Shown here one piece after another: positions 7,691-13,180 of a DNA stretch of 13,180 bases (its first letter is position 1; each line of letters starts with the position of its first letter). The notes under the pieces are model-generated. The model was not told the DNA's origin. It searched no databases and was given only the letters and a program-made list of their open reading frames with translations. A program made the translations under genes and the position numbers. This DNA comes from Thermodesulfobacteriota bacterium (lineage in GTDB: Bacteria; Desulfobacterota; Desulfobacteria; Desulfobacterales; RPRI01). Location: the NCBI GenBank assembly GCA_030836965.1, contig JAUPLM010000090.1, positions 1 through 13,180 on the forward strand. Reading direction: 5' to 3'.

Positions 7691-8263
7691 GTGAATGTTT
7701 TTCAGAACGCTGAAAAGGTAAACTTCCTGATCATCGGCTTTGGCAACCGCCATCGCAGGGACGACGGTATAGGACCGTATGTGTCGGATCAGTTGAAGTT
7801 GAGCCTTGGAAATACCCCCGGTATCCGGATTGTATCTCTTCATCAGCTTGGTCCCGAACTGGCGGAAGATCTGTGGACCGCGACCGGGGTTATTTTTATC
7901 GACGCTGACAACGGGCCGCTGCCGGGAGGTTGTTCATGGAGCGATGTCCGGCCGGTTTCCGGCATGAACAGGAATATCCACAGCCTGCTAGTAAACACCT
8001 TGCTGGGAATGACGCAATTAATTTATAACCGGTGTCCGCCGGCATGGATGGTTTCGGTTAAGGGATATGATTTTGGTTTCGGCGAGGGATTGAGCCCGGA
8101 AGCGGCAGATAGCGCAAACCGGGCAGCCGGGGAAATAATCAATTTTATCATGAACGGCTTTGTAAATCCCGCGCAGAATGCGTCAGCGTATTCCTCTGCT
8201 GGTTCGTGTGATCCGATGTTATGTACCGCTAGGCTGATTAATAACAGGAAAGGTTTAATATAA
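7691..8263 (+). CDS. hoxW: Hydrogenase maturation endopeptidase, HyaD/HybD/HoxW family
   Basis: The 190-residue protein should remove the C-terminal peptide of the large subunit after Ni insertion, cutting at the His-Ala junction of the L2 motif. The family signature GFGNRHRRDDGIG is at 16-28, with D25 at the position of the metal-binding Glu/Asp of HybD. FIDADNG (69-75) offers D71 and RNIHSLL (94-100) offers H97, matching the three Ni-sensing ligands of the family. It starts with GTG 3 bases after the hoxH TGA. The last 40 or so residues have no motif I recognise. An intact protease in this position argues that the hoxH tail is, or until recently was, translated. Confidence 0.88.
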   Translation: MNVFQNAEKVNFLIIGFGNRHRRDDGIGPYVSDQLKLSLGNTPGIRIVSLHQLGPELAEDLWTATGVIFIDADNGPLPGGCSWSDVRPVSGMNRNIHSLLVNTLLGMTQLIYNRCPPAWMVSVKGYDFGFGEGLSPEAADSANRAAGEIINFIMNGFVNPAQNASAYSSAGSCDPMLCTARLINNRKGLI

Positions 8264-8273
8264 GGAGCAAACC

Positions 8274-8687
8274 ATGGGCGGCTTAACCGACATACTGATC
8301 ATTGATGATGACAAAGATCTGGTTCAGGCGATGCAGATCATTCTGGAACGGCATAATTACGGTGTCCGGGTAGCCTATAACGGAAAAGAGGGGTATGATA
8401 AAATAGAAGCAAAGCCCCCCGATCTTGTTATACTTGATGTCATGATGGCGACCGATACCGAAGGGTTCGATCTGGCATATAAGCTGAAACAGCTTCCCGA
8501 ATACCGGAATATCCCAATTGTAATGGCGACATCCTTTCCCCGGACTATGGCCGAGCAGGGACCGGAGAGGTTTCAGCACATACTGGGTGAATCATGGCCG
8601 GTATCGCACTTTATAGAGAAGCCCATTGATCCTGAGGAATTGCTGTCGGTTATCGGAAAAATACTTTCTGAGTGTAAAACGGAATAA
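8274..8687 (+). CDS. Single-domain response regulator (CheY-like receiver)
   Basis: The 137-residue protein is one receiver domain with no output domain. The acidic pocket is D11, D12 and D13 in LIIDDDKD, the phosphoacceptor is D55 in VILDVMM, the switch threonine is T86 and the conserved lysine is K116 in FIEKPID. AGGAG (8263-8267) lies 6 bases before the ATG and overlaps the end of the protease gene, so it is probably cotranscribed with the hydrogenase genes. Having no DNA-binding domain, it would act by protein contact or in a phosphorelay. The histidine kinase 165 bases downstream is the obvious candidate partner, though this is inferred from position only. Confidence 0.9.
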   Translation: MGGLTDILIIDDDKDLVQAMQIILERHNYGVRVAYNGKEGYDKIEAKPPDLVILDVMMATDTEGFDLAYKLKQLPEYRNIPIVMATSFPRTMAEQGPERFQHILGESWPVSHFIEKPIDPEELLSVIGKILSECKTE

Positions 8688-8708
8688 TGAAGATTTCGTA
8701 AAAAAATT

Positions 8709-8798
8709 ATTCTCACACAAAGCTCACGGAGGAGGCAACGAAAAACCTGAATACTTTTATTATATCTTTCTTAGTGCCTTTGTGCCTTCGTGTGAGAA
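8709..8798. repeat. Imperfect hairpin repeat of the ctttgtgcctt/tgtgagaa type
   Basis: The left half begins TTCTCACACAAAG (about 8709-8722) and the right half ends CTTCGTGTGAGAA (8786-8798). Together they form an interrupted inverted repeat around an AT-rich centre. The right half repeats the unit CCTTTGTGCCTTCGTG. Similar degenerate hairpins made of CTTTGTGCCTT-like units are, to my knowledge, common between genes in environmental Proteobacteria and Desulfobacterota. A T-rich stretch at 8805-8809 follows, so it might work as a weak terminator between the response regulator and the kinase. The short reading frame crossing it is not a credible gene. Confidence 0.65.
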
Positions 8799-8852
8799 GT
8801 TGACTTTTTACTAGTCCGTCAAATATAGTTTCCTGCGGAAGGAGGCCTGCTG

Positions 8853-10736
8853 GTGCGACTCGGATACGAGCTTATCAGAGAACAGTTGTTCTTCCGCAAA
8901 GAACTTATTGAACGATTGCCATGGTTAATCCGGTTAAGATGGATAGTGGCTGTTGCCGGTATAACAGCGTACGTTGCCGTTTATTTTTTACGGCAGACAT
9001 TGCTGCCGCTCCCTTTGGCGATGATTCTTTTCACCGTTTTTCTGTACAATCTTCTTTTCAGGTTCATCTGGCAGCACGCCCTTCCCTTTAAATATCAGAA
9101 TGACCCTTCATCGACCCAATCGCATGTTTATAATGCCCGGGAAGTTCAATCGTTCAGTATTTTTGCCCATGTCCAGATATCAGCCGACCTTCTGGCCCTT
9201 TTTATGGCAATTTACTATTCAGGAGGTATCCGCAGTCCGTTTGCACATTTTTTCATATTTCATATAATCCTGGCCGGAATCCTGCTGACGCCGGCAAGCT
9301 GCTATATTTATGGAATACTTGTTTTCATGATGATGGGCGGTCTCATTTTGCTCCAGCAATGGTCGCTGGTCCCCATATATACGGTATGGTTTCAGAATGT
9401 CCCGTTATCCGGTGAATTCACGCCAAACGAGATCATCATCCGGTATTTTACGCTGGTAACGGTTATTATTGTCACGGCATTTCTGGTGACGACCATAAAG
9501 CTGGGCCTCAGAACCAAAGGGAGAGAACTGCTCAGGCTGTCAAAAGCGCTTGACGAGAGCAACAGCAAGCTCACGGCTCTCTATGAGATGGTCCGGGAAA
9601 TGGGGCTATGTTCGGAAAAACAAGCTCTGATGGATTCAGCAACCCGCCGGGCTGCCGGAATAATGGGAGTAAAGGCATGTTCCATCAAATTAATTGATGA
9701 ACAGAAGGGGACTCTTCGCTTCGCTTCAACTTACGGACTCAGTGAAGATTACACCAAATCGAAAGACGGTATTGATATTAATAAGAGCCCGATCAACCGG
9801 AAAATAATCGAAGGTTCCTTCAGCGCCATAGGGAATATTGAGGAAAGGGACTATTTCCAGTACCCGGAAGATATCCTGAAAGAAGGGATTGCATCCATGA
9901 TCTGCCTTCCCCTTCGTGTTGACAAGATGGTTCTCGGCGTATTCTGCGTATACAGCAAAACAGCGCGCTATTTTACAGAAAGCGATGTCAGGTTTTTTGC
10001 TCTGATGGCCAGCCTGACCGCGCTGGAAATTGAAAAACTCAACGCACAGCTCAACCGTACCTGGTTTTTACAAAAAGTCGCCCATCAGCTCCGCTCTCCG
10101 TTGCATGCTGTTGCCGGCCTGCTCAAGATATTGCAAAACGGTTATCTTGGCCCGGTAAATGTCCGGCAGGAAGAGACTCTTCTACGCTGTGAAAAACGGC
10201 TGGAGATATCGGACAGCTTAATCAGCGATCTGCTCAGATTGAGCATCAGACGGGAAACTCTGATCCGCGAGGAACTGCATCTGGTGAATGCGCGGCAGGT
10301 ACTGCTCTCTTTATCGGAAATGTTTGAAACTCAGGCGAGGGAAAAATCCATAGATATTGCCTACCGGATTGATGAGACGCTGCCGGCCATACAGGCAACA
10401 GAAAGACTGCTCGACGATCTCTTTTCGAATCTGATTTCAAATGCCGTAAAATATACGCCGCCCGGAGGGAGTATTACTGTCAGTCTGTCGCGAAGCGATG
10501 AAGATAAAATAAGGCTTGATGTTGCTGATACGGGTATCGGTATTCCGGAAGATGCCTCTTTACACCTGTTTACAGAGTTCTTCAGAGCCGAAAACGCCAA
10601 GGCCTTTACTGAGGCGGGAACCGGACTTGGCCTGGTTATTGTCAAGGAAATACTCGACCAGTTGAAAGGTACGGTTTCCGTCAAAAGCCGTGTCGGTGAA
10701 GGAAGCACATTTACCTGCCATATTCCCATAAGGTGA
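8853..10736 (+). CDS. Membrane-bound sensor histidine kinase with GAF domain
   Basis: The 627-residue protein has six predicted membrane helices in its first 220 residues (about 29-48, 50-73, 107-123, 130-147, 150-168, 197-217) with no large extracytoplasmic loop, so it probably senses within the membrane or through the GAF domain at about 240-395. The HisKA region has H411 in VAHQLRSPLHAV. The ATPase domain shows the N box NLISNAVKYTPPGG (526-539), G1 DTGIGIP (559-565) and G2 GTGLGLVIVKEI (589-600). There is no receiver domain, so phosphate must pass to a separate protein such as the preceding response regulator. It starts with GTG; AAGGAGG (8839-8845) is 7 bases upstream. The signal is unknown. 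Confidence 0.9.
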   Translation: MRLGYELIREQLFFRKELIERLPWLIRLRWIVAVAGITAYVAVYFLRQTLLPLPLAMILFTVFLYNLLFRFIWQHALPFKYQNDPSSTQSHVYNAREVQSFSIFAHVQISADLLALFMAIYYSGGIRSPFAHFFIFHIILAGILLTPASCYIYGILVFMMMGGLILLQQWSLVPIYTVWFQNVPLSGEFTPNEIIIRYFTLVTVIIVTAFLVTTIKLGLRTKGRELLRLSKALDESNSKLTALYEMVREMGLCSEKQALMDSATRRAAGIMGVKACSIKLIDEQKGTLRFASTYGLSEDYTKSKDGIDINKSPINRKIIEGSFSAIGNIEERDYFQYPEDILKEGIASMICLPLRVDKMVLGVFCVYSKTARYFTESDVRFFALMASLTALEIEKLNAQLNRTWFLQKVAHQLRSPLHAVAGLLKILQNGYLGPVNVRQEETLLRCEKRLEISDSLISDLLRLSIRRETLIREELHLVNARQVLLSLSEMFETQAREKSIDIAYRIDETLPAIQATERLLDDLFSNLISNAVKYTPPGGSITVSLSRSDEDKIRLDVADTGIGIPEDASLHLFTEFFRAENAKAFTEAGTGLGLVIVKEILDQLKGTVSVKSRVGEGSTFTCHIPIR

Positions 10737-10784
10737 TCGGACCGGTATATACACGAGTCAAGCCTTTCAACTTGAGACCTTTAA

Positions 10785-11007
10785 AGGCCGGCAGACATAT
10801 CCGGTTTTGCCGTTTTGCAAGAAATTATTATGAAACATAACAACGCCCCCTGATTGTCAACAAATAGACAAAGGCAGAGACGAAATAACGGCTTCGTGGG
10901 TTTAAATCCTCTGGGGCTGTCCAGGTCTGATTGGAGCGGATATGCTGCCGTTGACAAAGCCTTTTCCGATCTTGCCAAACGGCAAAACCGGATATGTTTG
11001 CCGGCCT
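10785..11007. repeat. Large palindromic element, copy 2 (37-bp arms around a 149-bp core)
   Basis: The left arm (10785-10821) and right arm (10971-11007) are reverse complements at 35 of 37 positions; the mismatches are G10794 with T10998 and T10816 with C10976. The core 10822-10970 aligns with the core of copy 1 at a nearly constant offset of 10686 bases: an ungapped hand count over 155-266 against 10841-10952 gives about 77 of 112 identical. Identical blocks include CAACGCCCCC, AACGGCTTCG and GCCGTT. The arms bear no resemblance to those of copy 1. It occupies the gap between the convergent kinase and universal stress protein genes, where its stem could end transcription from both sides, although no T-run follows. 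Confidence 0.85.
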
Positions 11008-11030
11008 AATATCGGATAAATACAGGTCCC

Positions 11031-11972
11031 CTAATTTACTACCCAGACGGCCATCTTTTTAGCCATATGCAGAATTTTCCTGCTTACTCTTCCGATAAAG
11101 AACTCATCAACAGCTGAAAGACCGCGCCTTCCCACCAGAATGGTTCCGAATCCACCCTCTTTTGCCTCAACTAGAATGCTGCCGGCCCTGCTTGACTTTT
11201 CGGTAAGAATTTTCGCTGATATCCTTGATGAAGCAATACCGGCGGAAACAAGTTTTCTTTTGGCTTCTTCAACAGCCGGTTCGATTTTTCTCCTGTTCAT
11301 TTCGGTCCAGTCGGTCACTATATCGGAGAAGGATGCTTCACTTAAACCTTGCCGGGCTGTGCCGATTGATCTTATTACATTGCATAGCATTATTTCACAA
11401 TCCGTATTGTTCAGCATGGAGCCGGCACTTGAGACACATTTCATGGATCCCTTCGATCCGTCAAATGCTATAAGAAATTTTTTAGGATTCGGCTTGCCTC
11501 CCACAATAACAAGAGGGATATTAACCAGATTTCCTATCAGTTTGTTTGCCACGCTTCCTAATACGATATCTTTTAAATTGCTGTTTCCGGTTCGTCCTAC
11601 TACAACCGCATTATAACCGCCGGTATCCGCTTCGTTCAAAATATCCCGGGCTATACCTGCTTTTCTCCCCTCAATTTTGACCGACACGGCATCAGGCTGG
11701 AAGCCTGCCGTATAAAGAATTTTGCAGGCTTTATTCACTGAGGCGTTGATGATTTTTTTCTGATGTGTGGCCCAGGCTCTGACAGGCGCAAGCTTGGAAC
11801 GGTACTCAGGGCTTTTTTCCAGATCCCAGAATGATTCGGGTATTTCCGAATCAACATGAAGAAGAACTATTTTACTTCCTTCAGGCTTAAAAACGCTTCC
11901 CGCGTACCGGACAGCAGATACAGACTGACTGGATCCGTCGATGGGAATAAGCACTTTTTTTACCGGCTGCAT
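11031..11972 (-). CDS. Tandem-domain universal stress protein (UspE-like)
   Basis: The 313-residue protein has two Usp domains. The first opens with KKVLIPIDGS (D12) and carries a full ATP-binding signature G-2x-G-9x-GS at 126-140 (GRTGNSNLKDIVLGS). The second opens with FLIAFDGS (D171) and has GRRGLSAVDEFFIGR at 281-295, where Arg replaces the usual Ser/Thr, so nucleotide binding may differ there. I chose the ATG at 11972 because AGGAG lies 8 bases upstream on the - strand; a longer frame beginning at 12023 would overlap the CBS gene and add residues before the conserved first strand. It is last in a three-gene - strand cluster. Usp proteins support survival under starvation or redox stress; the specific role here is unknown. 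Confidence 0.9.
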   Translation of the reverse strand: MQPVKKVLIPIDGSSQSVSAVRYAGSVFKPEGSKIVLLHVDSEIPESFWDLEKSPEYRSKLAPVRAWATHQKKIINASVNKACKILYTAGFQPDAVSVKIEGRKAGIARDILNEADTGGYNAVVVGRTGNSNLKDIVLGSVANKLIGNLVNIPLVIVGGKPNPKKFLIAFDGSKGSMKCVSSAGSMLNNTDCEIMLCNVIRSIGTARQGLSEASFSDIVTDWTEMNRRKIEPAVEEAKRKLVSAGIASSRISAKILTEKSSRAGSILVEAKEGGFGTILVGRRGLSAVDEFFIGRVSRKILHMAKKMAVWVVN

Positions 11973-11980
11973 AATAACCA

Positions 11981-11986
11981 CTCCTT
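11981..11986 (-). promoter_or_regulatory. Ribosome binding site of the universal stress protein gene
   Basis: On the - strand this reads AAGGAG, 8 bases before the ATG at 11972, and it touches the stop codon of the CBS gene (11986-11988). It fixes the start and suggests translational coupling of the two genes. Confidence 0.6.
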
Positions 11987-12663
11987 CAAAAAATTTCCCG
12001 TTTGTTTTCAGTATGATCAACATAGTAGAGCAGGTCGGCTTTATTTCTCAGATCTGACAGCAGATTTTTGAATTTTGACCGGTCAACTCCGTATGCCCTG
12101 ATATAAACATTACGGAATCCGTGCTGAACCTTTTCATAAGAGGTAAGAATGCTTGCCATGCGACCGCCGTAATTTCTGATTATATCGGCAACCTCTTTTA
12201 TAGAGCCGGGGAGATCTTTGACTCTGAACCCGAAATGGATTCCCTTTTTAGCTATACCTGTAAGAGAAAGGATAACCTTGAAAATATCAGCCTGAGTTAT
12301 AACCCCGACAAGGTGTTTGTCCTTATCAACTACCGGCGCTCCCGATATGTTGTTTTCAAGAAGCATCGAAGCGGTTTCCTCTATCGTGAAATCGAACGGG
12401 ACGGTTAAGGGTTTTTTGCTCATGATATCTTTTATTTTGATTTTTGATATAAGATATAAAAGCTCGTGAACATCAAGGGTTGTAGCATCCGATGCCGATG
12501 CCTTTTTAAGATCGCGGTCCGATACAATCCCGACAAGCTTTCCTTTTTTCATTACCGGGAGCATATTTATTTTATGCTGCTTTGTTAAATTTATCGCATC
12601 CTGCATGGAATCATTTTCATCGATTGTTATAACTTTTTTACTCATCCAGTTTTTGACTAACAT
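11986..12663 (-). CDS. CBS-domain pair with C-terminal ACT-like domain (AcuB-like)
   Basis: The 225-residue protein begins with two CBS motifs: MSKKVITIDEND to GIVSDRDL (7-52) and DIMSKKPLTV to GVITQADIF (79-128), a pair that typically binds adenine nucleotides and reports energy state. Residues about 141-217 (GIHFGFRVKDLPGSIKEVAD and onward) look like an ACT domain, giving the AcuB-like layout known from Bacillus and many anaerobes. No enzymatic domain or membrane segment is present, so it is a regulatory protein whose target is unknown. A strong AGGAGG lies about 6 bases before the ATG. It ends 13 bases before the universal stress protein start, so the two are likely one transcript. Confidence 0.88.
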   Translation of the reverse strand: MLVKNWMSKKVITIDENDSMQDAINLTKQHKINMLPVMKKGKLVGIVSDRDLKKASASDATTLDVHELLYLISKIKIKDIMSKKPLTVPFDFTIEETASMLLENNISGAPVVDKDKHLVGVITQADIFKVILSLTGIAKKGIHFGFRVKDLPGSIKEVADIIRNYGGRMASILTSYEKVQHGFRNVYIRAYGVDRSKFKNLLSDLRNKADLLYYVDHTENKREIF

Positions 12664-12754
12664 TTTTTCCTCCTTTTGATATCGTTAAACTATATGATAT
12701 AATAAATATAAACAGAAGGTGGATTCTCCGCTGCCCGCAATGGGGAAGTTCGGT
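12664..12754 (-). other. Intergenic gap before the CBS gene, AT-rich possible promoter
   Basis: The 91 bases between the STAS-like and CBS genes include a strongly AT-rich stretch (about 12683-12711, TATATGATATAATAAATATA on the + strand) that could hold a -10 region for the CBS and Usp genes. No convincing -35 box or hairpin was found, so a separate promoter is only possible. Confidence 0.25.
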
Positions 12755-13093
12755 TCATATGGTATCAAATATTATGCTTTCCTTTTTTATTTTACATTCA
12801 GGCCGCATGTTGTCAGGCCATGATTTCATCAGGAACAAGGCTTTTTCACCTGATAATATGATGCGGTTTGCATATCTGGCTATATCGCCTGCGTTGTAAC
12901 GGAAAACATTGACTCCGAAAGGTTCGATGTTCCCAATAAAATCGGTGTTGATAAATATTTTTTTAGAGACCTTAAGACAGTCTTGAATTGAATACAGGAG
13001 ATGAAGTGCCGATGATCCGTCAAAATCGCCGACAAGTTTAATCTGAATATTTTCTCCGGTTCTGTCAATATAAATCCTGAAATTTGTTGCCAT
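12755..13093 (-). CDS. Small STAS-like protein without the usual phosphorylatable serine
   Basis: The 112-residue protein has the alternating strand-helix pattern of STAS/anti-sigma-factor-antagonist domains: IQIKLVGDFDGSSALHLLYS (17-36), a central strand KKIFINTDF and a helix from about 58. The conserved Asp-Ser-Ser/Thr-Gly of SpoIIAA-type antagonists is replaced by IEPFG (56-60), so control by phosphorylation at that site is not expected. AAGGAGA lies about 6 bases before the ATG on the - strand. The gene is separated from the CBS gene by 91 bases. The assignment rests on pattern only; it may be an uncharacterised family. Confidence 0.6.
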   Translation of the reverse strand: MATNFRIYIDRTGENIQIKLVGDFDGSSALHLLYSIQDCLKVSKKIFINTDFIGNIEPFGVNVFRYNAGDIARYANRIILSGEKALFLMKSWPDNMRPECKIKKESIIFDTI

Positions 13094-13180
13094 GACGTCT
13101 CCTTGCGTATTTCAGATATGGCAAATATATGTTTTTCAAAATTCTCGCCGGAATTCGGCTCGGCCGTCCAAGGCTGACTA

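Noticed and set aside
8626..8814. 62-residue + frame across the end of the response regulator gene and the hairpin repeat
   Set aside because: It overlaps the regulator in another frame and reads through a repeat; no ribosome binding site or domain was seen.
11973..12023. Longer N-terminus for the universal stress protein
   Set aside because: The extension overlaps the CBS gene, and the AAGGAG site points to the ATG at 11972.
13113..13139. - strand promoter TTGAAA with TATCTG before the STAS-like gene
   Set aside because: The spacing is only 15 bases and the -10 box is poor; too weak to list.

Overview
The window looks like a piece of chromosome from an anaerobic bacterium, probably a sulfate reducer or syntroph of the Desulfobacterota. 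That placement is an inference from the soluble hydrogenase with a NuoF-GltD-type fusion subunit, the AcuB-like CBS/ACT protein and the style of intergenic hairpin repeat. No rRNA or other taxonomic marker is present. All genes from the left edge to 10736 are on the + strand; the three genes from 11031 to 13093 are on the - strand and converge on them.

Region 1 (1-8263) is a cytoplasmic, pyridine-nucleotide-linked [NiFe]-hydrogenase operon. A gene end at 1-73 resembles the tail of a NuoE/HoxE-like 24-kDa subunit. After a 330-base gap filled by a large palindromic element come a 1050-residue flavoprotein (thioredoxin-like [2Fe-2S] domain, NuoF/HoxF core, GltD/NfnB-like module), a 689-residue NuoG/HoxU-like iron-sulfur protein, the hydrogenase small subunit (HoxY-like), the large subunit (HoxH-like) and a HyaD/HoxW-type maturation endopeptidase. 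Electrons would pass between H2 at the Ni-Fe site and NAD(H) at the NuoF FMN. The GltD/NfnB-like module suggests an extra NADP(H) or ferredoxin branch, so electron bifurcation is a reasonable hypothesis. The hoxH frame carries an in-frame TAG at codon 419. It lies just upstream of the conserved C-terminal motif that supplies two of the four Ni-binding cysteines, and the rest of the frame stays intact to a TGA.

Region 2 (8274-10736) is signalling: a single-domain response regulator directly behind the protease gene, then, after a 165-base gap holding a hairpin repeat, a membrane sensor histidine kinase with six predicted transmembrane segments and a GAF domain.

Region 3 (10737-11030) is a non-coding gap between convergent genes. 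It holds a second copy of the palindromic element seen before the hoxF-like gene. The two copies share a core of about 150 bases but have unrelated arms, and in each copy the arms are almost perfectly complementary to each other. This repeat pair and the interrupted hoxH are the two most unusual features here.

Region 4 (11031-13093, - strand) is a small stress or energy-sensing cluster, transcribed in the order STAS-like protein, CBS-pair/ACT protein, tandem universal stress protein. The last two genes are 13 bases apart and probably translationally coupled. No tRNA, rRNA, CRISPR array, transposase or integrase was seen.
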